Assembly: GCA_958448515.1 (NCBI GenBank)
Contig: CAUDEF010000004.1
Location: 62,001 to 126,000, forward strand
Length of the DNA stretch: 64,000 bases
Reading direction: 5' to 3'
DNA from: an uncultured Phascolarctobacterium sp.
Lineage (GTDB): Bacteria; Bacillota; Negativicutes; Acidaminococcales; Acidaminococcaceae
This document shows, one piece after another, positions 52,068 through 61,706 of the stretch. Each line of letters begins with the position of its first letter. The stretch's first letter is position 1. The notes under the pieces were generated by a model. The model searched no databases, had not been told where the DNA came from, and saw nothing but the letters and a program-made list of their open reading frames with translations. A program made the translations under genes and the position numbers.

Positions 52068-53258
52068 TCAGCCTTTTATTCTTTCATTAACGCAAGCAAG
52101 CCTTTCCTGCCAGTCACTGCAACAGGCACTGCCGCCCTGGGCGCAATCATCCTTACCGCCGCCGCGTCCGGCAAAAACCTCATTCAGTACCTTAATATAA
52201 TCTCTGCAGCTGCCATGAACGCCGGAGCCTGCAACAACAGCATAACTAATTCTCTCTGTCTGTACAGCCACCAGCACAGTAAAGCACTTATCATATTTAG
52301 CAGCCAACGGAAGCAAAAGTTTAAAATCGCCGCTTTCCGGCACTGTTGTCATAATAAATCTGTTGCCCTGCTTGTCTGTCATAGCCTGCTGCAAAGCAGC
52401 ATCCAGTTTTTCTGAAAGTGTTTTTACTTTATAGCCTTTAATATTTTCGTGCAAAACTGCCATTTCTTCTTTCAGTTTCTGTATTTTATCATAAACTTCC
52501 AAAGGCTTTGCAGATAAATCAGCAGCAGCCTGCAGCAGCACTTTATTTTTTGCCTGATAGTCAGCTATGGCACGCTGCCCGCATGCAAATTCAACTCTTA
52601 CTCCCTGTTTATGTTTTTCGCTGCGAATAACCTTAACGCAGCCAATCATACCTGTAAAAGGAGGATGCGTTCCGCAGCAGGTGCATATATCAGCATCTTC
52701 TACAGCTACAATGCGCAGCATACCTGTAAGATTATGGTTAATTTTGCGCATGGGCATAGCTGCAGCCTCTGTGCTGTCAACATAACTTATATGTACCGGC
52801 CTGTTTTCCCAGATAATACTGTTAGTCAGCTTTTCAGCCTGCAGTAATTCCTCCTGAGTAAGCTCTTTATCAAGATCAATTGTTACCATATTTTCATTCA
52901 TATGAAAACCAACATTATTGGCCTGATAAAGCTTCCAAACAGCATAAGACAGTAAATGCTCGCCAAGATGCTGCTGCATTCTGTCAAGTCTTACCTCCCA
53001 GTCCAGCTGCGCAGTTACCTGTTGACCTACGTTAAACTCTTTATCACAGACATGATAAATATGACTATTTTTTTCAAAAACATAGGTTACTGCCACATCA
53101 TCAAGCTTTCCTCTGTCACTTAATTGTCCGCCGCCTTCCGGAAAAAATACTGTTTTATCTAATTCTACCAGATATTTCCCATCACTTTCACTGCAGGCAA
53201 CAACACTGCTGCAACAGCTTTTCAGCATTGAGTTCTGCTCATAAAGTTTTTCAGTCAT
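52068..53258 (-). CDS. AlaX-type alanyl-tRNA editing protein with DHHA1 domain
   Basis: 396 residues. AlaRS editing-domain features: FFPEGGGQLSDRG, zinc ligands in QQHLGEHLLSYAV (H-x3-H) and CTCCGTHP, then a coiled-coil (KIQKLKEEMAVLHENIKGYK) and a DHHA1-like C-terminal domain (RISYAVVAGSGVHGSCRDYI) with the AGRGGGKDDCAQGG glycine motif. Hydrolyses mischarged Ser- or Gly-tRNA(Ala) in trans. Long AlaX-type; no aminoacylation domain. Unrelated in function to its envelope neighbours. Confidence 0.88.
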   Translation of the reverse strand: MTEKLYEQNSMLKSCCSSVVACSESDGKYLVELDKTVFFPEGGGQLSDRGKLDDVAVTYVFEKNSHIYHVCDKEFNVGQQVTAQLDWEVRLDRMQQHLGEHLLSYAVWKLYQANNVGFHMNENMVTIDLDKELTQEELLQAEKLTNSIIWENRPVHISYVDSTEAAAMPMRKINHNLTGMLRIVAVEDADICTCCGTHPPFTGMIGCVKVIRSEKHKQGVRVEFACGQRAIADYQAKNKVLLQAAADLSAKPLEVYDKIQKLKEEMAVLHENIKGYKVKTLSEKLDAALQQAMTDKQGNRFIMTTVPESGDFKLLLPLAAKYDKCFTVLVAVQTERISYAVVAGSGVHGSCRDYIKVLNEVFAGRGGGKDDCAQGGSACCSDWQERLACVNERIKG

Positions 53259-53360
53259 AATAAAACCCCCTCAAATAGACAACTTTATTGTATCACTTTA
53301 TTTCTTATCATGTTATAATCATAAAAAGTTTTCTCTAAAAATTTTTGCAGGAGTCGATTT

Positions 53361-54026
53361 ATGTATAAAAATTTACTATTTGATCTTGACGGAACACTTA
53401 CTGATTCAGCAGAAGGTATTACAAAATGCGTGCAGTATGCCCTTAAACACATGGGAATTGATGAACCAGATTTGAAGCAGCTTTATAAATTTATAGGTCC
53501 TCCCCTTCGTGCCTCCTTTGAAAAATATTATGGCTTTACTCCTGCCCAAGCAGAAGAGGCTACAGCAAAATATCGTGAACGCTTTCACAAAACAGGCATG
53601 TATGAAAACAGGCCTTATCCTGAAATTCTGCAATTAGTTAAAGAGCTGCACAGAAAAAATATAAAAATGGGCATGGCAACAGGCAAGCCACAGATATATG
53701 CAGTTCCTATAGCTGAGCGTTATGGCTTTGCTCCATATTTTCAGGCCATGGTTGGCAGCAGTCTTGACGGAAAGCTGGATAATAAGGCTTTAGTTGTCGC
53801 AGAAGCTTTGCGTCAGCTTAATATTACAACAGAAGAAGAAAAACAGCAGACACTCATGATAGGCGATCGTCAGGATGATGTTCTGGCAGCACATGCCAAT
53901 AAAATAAAATGCATCGGTATCGGCTACGGCTTTGGCAGTTACGAGGAACTCACGACAGCAGGAGCTGATTACTATGCAGCTACTGCAAAAGAGCTGCGTC
54001 AGCTGCTGGATGATTTAACTAAATAA
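53361..54026 (+). CDS. HAD-IA hydrolase, phosphoglycolate phosphatase-like
   Basis: 221 residues. Motif I LLFDLDGTLTDS, cap domain (about 15-80, FIGPPLRASFEKYYG), motif II MATGKP, motif III lysine in DNKALVV, motif IV IGDRQDDVLAA. The pattern ITKCVQYALKHMGI ... YPEILQLVKELHRK is typical of Gph-type phosphatases. Substrate undetermined. GGAG precedes the ATG, and TATAAT lies at 53314-53319. Monocistronic, bounded by a terminator. Confidence 0.85.
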   Translation: MYKNLLFDLDGTLTDSAEGITKCVQYALKHMGIDEPDLKQLYKFIGPPLRASFEKYYGFTPAQAEEATAKYRERFHKTGMYENRPYPEILQLVKELHRKNIKMGMATGKPQIYAVPIAERYGFAPYFQAMVGSSLDGKLDNKALVVAEALRQLNITTEEEKQQTLMIGDRQDDVLAAHANKIKCIGIGYGFGSYEELTTAGADYYAATAKELRQLLDDLTK

Positions 54027-54032
54027 AAACAA

Positions 54033-54054
54033 AACCCGGACAAAAATCCGGGTT
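54033..54054. terminator. Bidirectional terminator between HAD and fabK genes
   Basis: 8-bp perfect stem (54033-54040 with 54047-54054, 6-nt loop), with A/T tracts either side, between convergent genes. Confidence 0.7.
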
Positions 54055-54080
54055 CTTATTTTTCAGTTTATATGGTATTT

Positions 54081-55031
54081 TCAATCAGTAAATTTATAGC
54101 TGTTTAATACCTTAACAGCATCCTGCGCTTCTTGGATGAATCTTTCTATAACCTCTCTGCAGGTCAAAATTTCATTTAAAACATTTAAGCTTTGCCCTAC
54201 CATAACGGTTCCATTTACAATATCTCCGCCCAAAATGCCTTTTTTATTGGTACCAATACTCATTGCCGTCAGTTCCTCCTGAGGTGCGCCGCTGATTTCT
54301 CTGGCAATATAGCTTTGCGTAAACTCATTTTTCAGACAACGCACACCATGACCTCTGCTGAAACCTGTCAAAGTACTGTCGGTATCAGTCGCTTTAATAA
54401 TAGCTTCTTTAGCAGCAGCATGCGCCGGACATTCAACAGTCAGCAAAAATCTGGAACCAACCTGAACACCGTCAGCACCCATTAACAGCGCTGCAGCCAT
54501 TGCCCTGCCGTCAGAAATACCGCCTGCCACAAGCACAGGAATTTTAGAAATTTGAGGAAGTACGTTTTCCATTAAAGCCATGGTAGTCTGCTGACCAACA
54601 TGTCCGCCTGCTTCCATTCCCTCAATAACCATAGCATCGGCACCGGCGCTTTCAATACGTTTAGCCAGCTTCACGTTAGGAACAACAGCAATAACTTTGA
54701 TTCCGGCGTTGTGAAACTTTTCAATATGCGGTACAGGATTGCCTGCGCCTAAAGCAACAAAATCTACATGTTCCTCACAGATCATCTCAATAAGTTCATC
54801 AGCATTGGGCGCCATTAACATTACATTAACGCCGAAAGTTTTATCCGTTAAGGTTTTAGCCTTACGAATTTCTTCCCTTGTCCACTCTGCTGTTCTGCCG
54901 CCGCTGCCAATAATGCCTGCACCACCTGCATTGGATACAGCAGCAGCCAAAACTGCGTCAGAAGTCCAGGCCATACCGCCCTGAATTATGGGATATTTGA
55001 TATTTAACAGCTTTGTAATTTTTGTTTCCAT
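54081..55031 (-). CDS. fabK: Enoyl-ACP reductase II / nitronate monooxygenase-type flavoprotein
   Basis: 316 residues from ATG 55031 (GGAGG 6 nt upstream). FMN TIM barrel: YPIIQGGMAWTSDAVLAAAV, GGAGIIGSGG, FGVNVMLM, VIEGMEAGGHVGQ, VLVAGGISDGRAMAAALLMG, VQVGSRF. The sequence fits FabK (last step of fatty-acid elongation) better than 2-nitropropane dioxygenase, but the genes intergrade and no fab genes adjoin here. Follows an HxlR regulator. Confidence 0.8.
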   Translation of the reverse strand: METKITKLLNIKYPIIQGGMAWTSDAVLAAAVSNAGGAGIIGSGGRTAEWTREEIRKAKTLTDKTFGVNVMLMAPNADELIEMICEEHVDFVALGAGNPVPHIEKFHNAGIKVIAVVPNVKLAKRIESAGADAMVIEGMEAGGHVGQQTTMALMENVLPQISKIPVLVAGGISDGRAMAAALLMGADGVQVGSRFLLTVECPAHAAAKEAIIKATDTDSTLTGFSRGHGVRCLKNEFTQSYIAREISGAPQEELTAMSIGTNKKGILGGDIVNGTVMVGQSLNVLNEILTCREVIERFIQEAQDAVKVLNSYKFTD

Positions 55032-55120
55032 AATGTCCTCCAAAATATTTATATTTTCGAGAACATTATACAAAGCAGTACAGTCTTTATCAATTATGGA
55101 CATTTTTGTCCGTATCTGCA

Positions 55121-55471
55121 TTATCCTAAAATTATTCTGGCATAATTAAACTCTTTATTATAGCTTCGACCCCACCTTGTCAAAGCATTCAAAACAGGCA
55201 AAACATCCAGCCCTGTTTGTGTCAGCTCATACTCTACACGCAATATTTTTTCATTATAGACTGTTTTATAAATAATTTTTTTATTTTCCAGATCTTTCAA
55301 TTCTCTTGACAGCACTCTTTCACTTATGGAAGGAATAAGACGCTTCAGCTGTCCGTATCGCAAAGGCCCTTTATTGCCTATATGATAAATTAAAATAGGT
55401 TTCCATTTTCCGCCTATTATATCCAGCGCCAGTTCCATATTACAATTAAATACTCTGGCAGTATCTTCCAA
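55121..55471 (-). CDS. HxlR-family transcriptional regulator
   Basis: 116 residues, TTG start (GGTGAT upstream). Winged helix with the HxlR pattern: CNMELALDIIGGKWKPILIY, LRYGQLKRLIPSISERVLSR, ELKDLE, YELTQTGLDVLPVLNAL. The single N-terminal cysteine (FNCNMELAL) is the redox/electrophile-sensing position in several family members. Same strand as fabK, 89 nt upstream of it, so control of fabK is a reasonable guess. Confidence 0.88.
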   Translation of the reverse strand: MEDTARVFNCNMELALDIIGGKWKPILIYHIGNKGPLRYGQLKRLIPSISERVLSRELKDLENKKIIYKTVYNEKILRVEYELTQTGLDVLPVLNALTRWGRSYNKEFNYARIILG

Positions 55472-55533
55472 AATATCACCACTTAATATTTAATAATCAA
55501 GCTGCAGTTTTCTACTGTCTGTATCTACGATAA

Positions 55534-56112
55534 TTATTTATTCTTTGCAGCTTTTTTATTATAATCCTGCATTACAAGATCAATATCTTCCTTCAGCCAG
55601 CGTTCTAATGCATCGGCCATTTGCTTTACAGCTTCTTCTACCAAAGCTTTTTCTTCACCATGAAACGCATGGAGAACATGATTAATTACAGCCTTATTAT
55701 CACGCTGCGGATGTCCGATGCCTATTTTAAAACGCGGAAACTCGCTGGTTCCAAGATGTTCCTGTACGGATTTTATGCCATTATGTCCGCCTGCACTGCC
55801 TTTTCTGCGGATTCTGAGCTGTCCGCAGGGCATATCCATATCATCCTGTACTACAGCAATATCTTCAGCATCTACATTATAAAAATTAGCATACGCACCA
55901 ACTGCTACACCACTGAGATTCATATAGGTAGTGGGTTTCAGCAGCAGCACTTTTTCCGGACAGCGATATTCTGCATACATGGCATTACGATCCGTTTTAT
56001 TAAAATTTACGCCCCAGCGTCTGGCAAGTTCATCAACTACCATAAAGCCTATGTTATGACGTGTATTTTCATATTCTTTTCCTATATTTCCCAAACCAAC
56101 AATTAATTTCAT
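55534..56112 (-). CDS. pth: Peptidyl-tRNA hydrolase
   Basis: 192 residues. LIVGLGNIGKEYENTRHNIGF (catalytic His in RHN), TYMNLSGVAV, QDDMDMPCGQLRIRRKGSAG, GGHNGIKS, FPRFKIGIGHP. Recycles peptidyl-tRNA. Three nt from the deacetylase stop. Confidence 0.95.
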   Translation of the reverse strand: MKLIVGLGNIGKEYENTRHNIGFMVVDELARRWGVNFNKTDRNAMYAEYRCPEKVLLLKPTTYMNLSGVAVGAYANFYNVDAEDIAVVQDDMDMPCGQLRIRRKGSAGGHNGIKSVQEHLGTSEFPRFKIGIGHPQRDNKAVINHVLHAFHGEEKALVEEAVKQMADALERWLKEDIDLVMQDYNKKAAKNK

Positions 56113-56115
56113 TTT

Positions 56116-56910
56116 CTACTCCTCATATGTTAACAATTCACTTACCGTTACAAACCTGTACCCCTGCTGGCGCAGTCTGTCAATTATCTTTCCTGTTGCC
56201 TCCACAGTCTGAGCTCTTGAGGCAAGTTTTTTGGGACTGTCACCATCATGCAGCAAAACTATTGCTCCCGGAAATGCATCCTGACATACCCTGTCAGCAA
56301 TCACATCAGCACCGGGATTAGTCCAGTCTCTGGGAATAACAGACCAGTTAACTACTGTAAGACCATTTTCCTCAGCGGCATCAAATACACACCAATCTCT
56401 GAATCCATGAGGCGGACGTATATACATGATTTTTCTGCCAGTCAGATTTTCTACCACAGCTCTGCCATAAGCAATATTTTTAACAAGTTCTTCCCTGTTA
56501 AGTTTCAAAAAATCTGTATGTATTCCTGCATGCAGGGCAATCTCATGGCCTTGGGCACTGATAGTTTGTACAGTTTCCGGATCATGCGCAGCATTATCTC
56601 CCACGATGAAGAAAGTTGCCTTAACCTGCTTTGCATCAAGCATAGCCAGCAGTTCATCCGTGTAGGGCTGATAAGGCCCATCATCAAATGTCAGCGCGAT
56701 AACTTTTTCCTGAGTTACAGCTTTGGTAACAGTTTTTCCATAAAAACTGTTTTGAGGCAATACCGCAGCAGCCATCATAGCACCGCTTGCAAAAACTAAC
56801 AATACAGCTGCAATAAAGGCATACTTTCTTTTGACAAACTTATAACTGCCTGCCCACATACAAATAGCAGCCAGACAAAAACAAACACTTATAATATATA
56901 ATATTCTCAT
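56116..56910 (-). CDS. Polysaccharide deacetylase (NodB domain), membrane-anchored
   Basis: 264 residues. N-terminal segments (ILYIISVCFCLAAICMWAGS; YAFIAAVLLVFASGAMMAAA) then the NodB domain: IALTFDDGPYQPYTDELL (metal Asp), EIALHAGIHTDF (metal His pair, H-x3-H), IRPPHGFRD, and VNWSVIPRDW. Likely deacetylates peptidoglycan GlcNAc/MurNAc outside the membrane (PdaA-like). Between prs and pth. Confidence 0.87.
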   Translation of the reverse strand: MRILYIISVCFCLAAICMWAGSYKFVKRKYAFIAAVLLVFASGAMMAAAVLPQNSFYGKTVTKAVTQEKVIALTFDDGPYQPYTDELLAMLDAKQVKATFFIVGDNAAHDPETVQTISAQGHEIALHAGIHTDFLKLNREELVKNIAYGRAVVENLTGRKIMYIRPPHGFRDWCVFDAAEENGLTVVNWSVIPRDWTNPGADVIADRVCQDAFPGAIVLLHDGDSPKKLASRAQTVEATGKIIDRLRQQGYRFVTVSELLTYEE

Positions 56911-56930
56911 TTTATTTAACAGTATCTAAA

Positions 56931-56965
56931 GAAAAAGGCCTGCCATTAAGGCAAGCCCTTTTTTA
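56931..56965 (-). terminator. Terminator after prs
   Basis: Imperfect stem (about 56931-56945 with 56950-56964) with flanking A and T runs, directly after the prs stop on the minus strand. Confidence 0.6.
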
Positions 56966-57925
56966 TTATTTATGATTATCAAATAATTGGCTTACAGACC
57001 AGTCATTATAGATGCGCAGTACAGTTTCAGCTAAAATCGGTGCAATAGAGAGCACTTTAATTTTAGGATGTTTTTTATTAGGCGGCAAAGGAATGGTGTT
57101 AGTAACAACTAATTCAGTAATATCGGACTGAGCAATTCTTGACAATGCAGGATCAGTCAGAATAGGATGTGTGCAGCATGCATAAATTTCTTTAGCACCA
57201 AGTTTTTTCAGTGCGCGTGCACCTTCGGTTAAAGAACCTGCAGTATCAACCATATCATCTACCATAATGGCAGTTTTGCCTTTAACATCACCAATAAGGT
57301 TCATTACTTCTGCTACACCGGGCTCAGGACGGCGTTTGTCGATAATAGCCAGCGGGCATTGAAGCATTTCAGCAAAACCACGTGCACGGCCTACGCCACC
57401 CAGGTCAGGAGACACAACAACCATATCATCTAAGTTTTTGCTCTTAATATATTCGGCAAGGGTAGGACCACCGGGCATATGATCGAAAGGAATATTAAAG
57501 AAACCCTGAATTTGAGCAGCATGTAAGTCAATGGTTACTACACGGGTAATACCTGCAGTTTCCAGTAAGTCTGCCATCAGTTTTGCAGTAATAGGTTCAC
57601 GTCCTCTTGCTTTGCGATCCTGACGAGCATAACCATAGTAAGGAATTACAGCAGTAATATGGCTTGCGGATGCACGTTTAAAGGCATCAGCCATAATAAG
57701 CAGTTCCATAACGTTATCGTTAACAATAGGTCCGCAGGTAGGCTGTACAATAAAAATGTCCTTACCGCGAACACTTTCGTTAATCATAACCTGAACTTCA
57801 CCATTGTTAAAACGGTTAATTACCGCATCACCTACGGTAGTACCAAGATAAGCAGCAATTTCACGTGCTAAATCCGGATTTGCATTACCTGCAAATATTC
57901 TAAACTTATTTTCATCTGACAACAT
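56966..57925 (-). CDS. prs: Ribose-phosphate pyrophosphokinase
   Basis: 319 residues from ATG 57925 (GGAGG 8 nt upstream). FRIFAGNANPDLAREIAAYL, VRGKDIFIVQPTC, YYGYARQDRKARGREPITAK, PPi loop VSPDLGGVGRARGFAE, and PRPP loop VDDMVDTAGSLTEGA. Makes PRPP for purine, pyrimidine and histidine synthesis and the PurR effector. Confidence 0.96.
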   Translation of the reverse strand: MLSDENKFRIFAGNANPDLAREIAAYLGTTVGDAVINRFNNGEVQVMINESVRGKDIFIVQPTCGPIVNDNVMELLIMADAFKRASASHITAVIPYYGYARQDRKARGREPITAKLMADLLETAGITRVVTIDLHAAQIQGFFNIPFDHMPGGPTLAEYIKSKNLDDMVVVSPDLGGVGRARGFAEMLQCPLAIIDKRRPEPGVAEVMNLIGDVKGKTAIMVDDMVDTAGSLTEGARALKKLGAKEIYACCTHPILTDPALSRIAQSDITELVVTNTIPLPPNKKHPKIKVLSIAPILAETVLRIYNDWSVSQLFDNHK

Positions 57926-58038
57926 GTCAAATCCCTCCAAATTTTATACCTTGCCGGCTTTGATTAAATTCTCTGTTTAATTATAACTAAAACACTTTAC
58001 TTTAACAAGTTTTTTGTAAACTATTTAACGTCTCTGGC

Positions 58039-59406
58039 TCAGCCACGATTTTTTTCAGCCCAGCCTTCAATATTTTTCTGTTTAGCTCTGGCAATAGCAA
58101 GACTGTTTTCCGGAACTTCTTTGGTAATGGTTGAACCTGCACCAACATAACTCCCTGCCTTAACAGTTACCGGAGCTACCAGATTTGTATTGCAGCCTAT
58201 AAAAGCATTATCTTCAACTACAGTACGATATTTTTTCTTACCGTCATAGTTTACGGTGATGCAGCCGCAGCCCATATTTACGCTGCTGCCAATATCACTG
58301 TCGCCGATATATGTAAGATGCGGCAGCTTGCTGCCATAACCGATATTAGAATTTTTAACTTCCACAAAATTGCCTATTTTTACTTTATCAGCAATTACTG
58401 TATCCGGACGCAGATGCACATACGGACCTGCAGTTACCTCATTGCCTACCTTGCAGTCATGTCCATAAACAAACTGCAAATGAGTTTTATTGCCTACCGC
58501 AACATTAGTCAGGCGCACATTGGGGCCAATTTCGCAATCCTCGCCGATTTCTGTATTTCCTTCAAGCCAGGTATAAGGATAAATGATAGTATCGCTGCCA
58601 ATTTTTACACTGCCTTCAATAAAGGTACTTGCGGGATCCATAATGGTAACACCGTCATCCATTAATTTATCCAAAATACGCTGACGCATAACTTTTTCTG
58701 CTTCAGCCAGCTGTCTGCGGGAATTAATTCCCATTACCATATCGCTGTCGGCAGTAATAACGCCGCCAACTTTTTTACCTGCCGCATTAAGTTTGGCAAG
58801 TACGTCAGTCAGATAATACTCGCCCTGAGCATTATCACAGGTCAAAGTTGCCAGCATTTCAAACATCAAAGGACATTCAATGCAGTAAATGCCGGTATTG
58901 ATTTCCTTAATAAGTTTCTGCTCTTCAGTAGCATCTTTCTGCTCCACAATGCCCTGTACATTGCCATCAGCATCACGCACAATTCGTCCATAGCCAAACG
59001 GATTATCCATTACCGCAGTAAGAACAGTTGCAGCAGCACCGGAAGCTGCATGAGCGTCGTAAAATTTCTTTAATTCTTCGCCGTCAAGCAAAGGAGTATC
59101 GCCGCATAAAATCATTGCAGTTCCGCAAAAATCAGACAAAGCCTCTTTTGTCTGCATAACGGCATGTCCTGTACCCAGCTGCTCTGCCTGCAAAACAATT
59201 TTGCCCTGATCTGCCACCATAGCTTCAACAAGCTCTGCGCCATGACCTACAATAACTATTTTCTCATCAGCACCGGCAATACCTGCTGCATCAATAACAT
59301 GCTGCAGCATAGCTTTACCGCCAACTTTATGCAAAACTTTCGGTAATTTACTGCGCATTCTGGTACCTTTGCCAGCTGCCAAAATTACTGCCTTTAAATC
59401 AGCCAT
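58039..59406 (-). CDS. glmU: Bifunctional GlcN-1-P acetyltransferase / GlcNAc-1-P uridyltransferase
   Basis: 455 residues. N-terminal pyrophosphorylase LAAGKGTRMRSKLPKVLHKV, LCGDTPLLDG, C-terminal left-handed beta-helix with GNFVEVKNSNIG, HLTYIGDSDIG, NMGCGCITVNYDGKKK. Supplies UDP-GlcNAc, the common precursor of peptidoglycan and of lipid A made by the neighbouring cluster. Confidence 0.96.
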   Translation of the reverse strand: MADLKAVILAAGKGTRMRSKLPKVLHKVGGKAMLQHVIDAAGIAGADEKIVIVGHGAELVEAMVADQGKIVLQAEQLGTGHAVMQTKEALSDFCGTAMILCGDTPLLDGEELKKFYDAHAASGAAATVLTAVMDNPFGYGRIVRDADGNVQGIVEQKDATEEQKLIKEINTGIYCIECPLMFEMLATLTCDNAQGEYYLTDVLAKLNAAGKKVGGVITADSDMVMGINSRRQLAEAEKVMRQRILDKLMDDGVTIMDPASTFIEGSVKIGSDTIIYPYTWLEGNTEIGEDCEIGPNVRLTNVAVGNKTHLQFVYGHDCKVGNEVTAGPYVHLRPDTVIADKVKIGNFVEVKNSNIGYGSKLPHLTYIGDSDIGSSVNMGCGCITVNYDGKKKYRTVVEDNAFIGCNTNLVAPVTVKAGSYVGAGSTITKEVPENSLAIARAKQKNIEGWAEKNRG

Positions 59407-59412
59407 TATACT

Positions 59413-60243
59413 CTACTCCTTTTCTGCTGCCTTTTCCGCAACAGGTTCAATATATATTTTATGCTCTGCTTCATCTATTCCTTTTAAAATAAACAATGCA
59501 GTATAATCATCAACCATTTTCTGCTCAGGTTCAGCAGTAGCAATCATAAATGCTTTGCCTACAACCTCTGCCCCAACTTCTCTGGCCAGATTAACCATGC
59601 CTTTTGCCGTACCGCCGCCTTTCATAAAATCGTCAACAATCAAAACGCGGCTTCCGGGCTGCAGCGCTCTCTTAGGCATAGCCATAGTCTGAATCATCTT
59701 GGAAGAACCGCTGACATAGTTAATGTTTACGGCAGAACCTTCTGTTATCTGTATTTTGTGTCTTGCCATGACCAAAGGCACGTTGAAGGCTCTTGCTACA
59801 AACAAAGCCAGAGGAATACCTGTAGTTTCAACAGTCATAATACAGTCCGGCTCCAGATGCCGCATTCTTTTCATAATGATCTCACCCAGACGAACTACGG
59901 TTTCGGGCATACATAAAAGATCTGTAGTATACAGCAATCCTCCAGGCAAAATTCTGTCAGGCACAGACAGCTTCAATGCCAAGTCCTGTAAAAAATCCTT
60001 ATCTTCTTCATCTGCGTGGTCAGGAATAAATCTCACTCCTCCGGCTGCTCCGGCAAGAGTTTCTACCCGTCCCATACCATACAGTTCAAGTCCGGTTTTT
60101 ACCGCCAGCACATCTTCACTCAATGTAGACTTGGCAATTTCAAATTTTTTGCAAAAATAGGAAAACGAAAATAATTGGTGCGGATGGTCTATCAGATATT
60201 TAGTAAGAGCAACAACGCGCTCCATTCTTTTTACCCTTCCCAT
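59413..60243 (-). CDS. purR: Purine operon repressor, Bacillus type
   Basis: 276 residues. N-terminal winged helix (VALTKYLIDHPHQLFSFSYF; FEIAKSTLSEDV), then a phosphoribosyltransferase-like domain with PRPP loop VLIVDDFMKGGGTAKGM, RILPGGLLYTTDLL and INYVSGSSKMIQTM. Binds DNA unless PRPP is high. A later ATG at 60225 is possible. Typical Firmicutes position beside glmU-prs. Confidence 0.93.
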   Translation of the reverse strand: MGRVKRMERVVALTKYLIDHPHQLFSFSYFCKKFEIAKSTLSEDVLAVKTGLELYGMGRVETLAGAAGGVRFIPDHADEEDKDFLQDLALKLSVPDRILPGGLLYTTDLLCMPETVVRLGEIIMKRMRHLEPDCIMTVETTGIPLALFVARAFNVPLVMARHKIQITEGSAVNINYVSGSSKMIQTMAMPKRALQPGSRVLIVDDFMKGGGTAKGMVNLAREVGAEVVGKAFMIATAEPEQKMVDDYTALFILKGIDEAEHKIYIEPVAEKAAEKE

Positions 60244-60263
60244 AATCGCCCTCTTTTCTATTT

Positions 60264-61025
60264 TTATTTTAAGTATTTCTCTATCAGTCGCAAATCTTCC
60301 GGTTTATCAACATCCATACCTACCTCGGCAAATCTGCTTACAATCACCTTACAGGGCATATCTAAAAGCTCACTGGTTCTTTTTTCCGCTCCTTTGGCAT
60401 CAAGCAGCCCTAAAAGAAGTTTCAGAATAAAGCCAAACCCCAGCCATCTGCATAAAGCCAGAGGTTTCTTTCTTCTGGCAAAAATCTCTTCAGCTGCGGC
60501 CAGCCCTTTGGGAATAACCGTGCAGTCTATAAGCATCATATTGCCGCCGGTAAAACTTCCGTCAGCAAGTTTGCCATAAGTACGTTTGGCATCCGGATAT
60601 TTCTGCAGGCATACATCTTTGGGAATTACAGGATAAAATACCTGTTTCTCCTTAAACTGTTCACACTGATCAAGAAAATCATTAACCGCTGCCGCCGTCA
60701 GCAAGGGAATATCATCGCATACAAAAAGAATCTTCTCTTCAACGCCAAAAACAGCCGCTGCTTTAGCAGCAGTAGCAGGCATATTAACATCCGCAGCACA
60801 GCTCATTACACCTTCCGGCAGAGTCACATCCTTCAAAGACTCCTCGTCAGGAAGTGCAACAACAATATTCTCAACACGGCAGCTGCTTTGCAATGTCTCT
60901 ATTAAATAATCTAAAATACATTTACCGTTTATCTTTACCAGACAGCGTATATCAGTTCCGCTCATATCTTTAAGCCAGGGTACTCGTCCGCCTGCCAAAA
61001 TAACAGCATTATACTTTTCAGCCAT
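60264..61025 (-). CDS. MobA-like NTP transferase domain protein
   Basis: 253 residues. Nucleotidyltransferase start VILAGGRVPWLKD, then VCDDIPLLTAAAVNDFLDQ (DxD-like) and SFTGGNMMLIDCTVIPKG. The family transfers nucleotides to sugar phosphates or cofactors; substrate not identifiable here. Starts directly after the gntR stop and precedes purR. Confidence 0.75.
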   Translation of the reverse strand: MAEKYNAVILAGGRVPWLKDMSGTDIRCLVKINGKCILDYLIETLQSSCRVENIVVALPDEESLKDVTLPEGVMSCAADVNMPATAAKAAAVFGVEEKILFVCDDIPLLTAAAVNDFLDQCEQFKEKQVFYPVIPKDVCLQKYPDAKRTYGKLADGSFTGGNMMLIDCTVIPKGLAAAEEIFARRKKPLALCRWLGFGFILKLLLGLLDAKGAEKRTSELLDMPCKVIVSRFAEVGMDVDKPEDLRLIEKYLK

Positions 61026-61706
61026 TTACTTTTCTGCCACTGAAAGAGATTTCATAAGCGTATGTTCTGCATTTTCAATATGCATTCTTGCCGCTTCCTG
61101 TGCTCTTTCAACATCTCTTGCTGCAATGCAGTCAACTAAAGAACGATGTTCATCCATAGTTTCAATCAAACGTCCCGGATAGCTCATGGAACGGCCGCGA
61201 ATGCCAGTCAGCTGTTCACGCAGGTTATTGATAATGGAAACAAGTCTTTCGTTGCGGCTTGCCTGATATAAAACATCATGAAAAGCAGTATCTGCCCCGA
61301 CAATTTTCTCCATGTCATTATCAGCAATGTGCTGTCCGATCTCTACCAAAAGTCTGTTTAAAGTTTCCAGTTCCTCATCTGTAATGCGTTCAGCTGCCAG
61401 TCCTGCCGCCAGAACATCAAGACTGGTGCGAATTTCATAAATCTCAGTAATATCTTTTATAGATATATCTGCCACATATGTTCCTCGACGGGGAATCATT
61501 ACAACAAAGCCTTCCAGTTCCAGTTTTCTGATAGCCTCACGTACAGGAGTTCTGCTGACGCCCATCTCATCTGCCAGCTGAATTTCCATTAAGCGTTCAC
61601 CGGGGCTGAAGGTTCCGTCAATAATCGCCTGGCGAATTGTTTCGCATACAAGCTCACGCAAGGGTTTATAGCTGTCTAATTTTATAGGTTGTAAATGTCC
61701 TGCCAT
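61026..61706 (-). CDS. GntR-family regulator, FCD (FadR-C) type
   Basis: 226 residues. Winged helix ETIRQAIIDGTFSPGERLME with LADEMGVSRTPVREAIRKLE, then an all-helical FCD domain with metal-binding histidines (AFHDVLYQAS; EHRSLVDCI; RMHIENAEHT). Ligand probably a carboxylate, unknown. Its ATG shares one base with the ispE stop. Confidence 0.9.
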   Translation of the reverse strand: MAGHLQPIKLDSYKPLRELVCETIRQAIIDGTFSPGERLMEIQLADEMGVSRTPVREAIRKLELEGFVVMIPRRGTYVADISIKDITEIYEIRTSLDVLAAGLAAERITDEELETLNRLLVEIGQHIADNDMEKIVGADTAFHDVLYQASRNERLVSIINNLREQLTGIRGRSMSYPGRLIETMDEHRSLVDCIAARDVERAQEAARMHIENAEHTLMKSLSVAEK

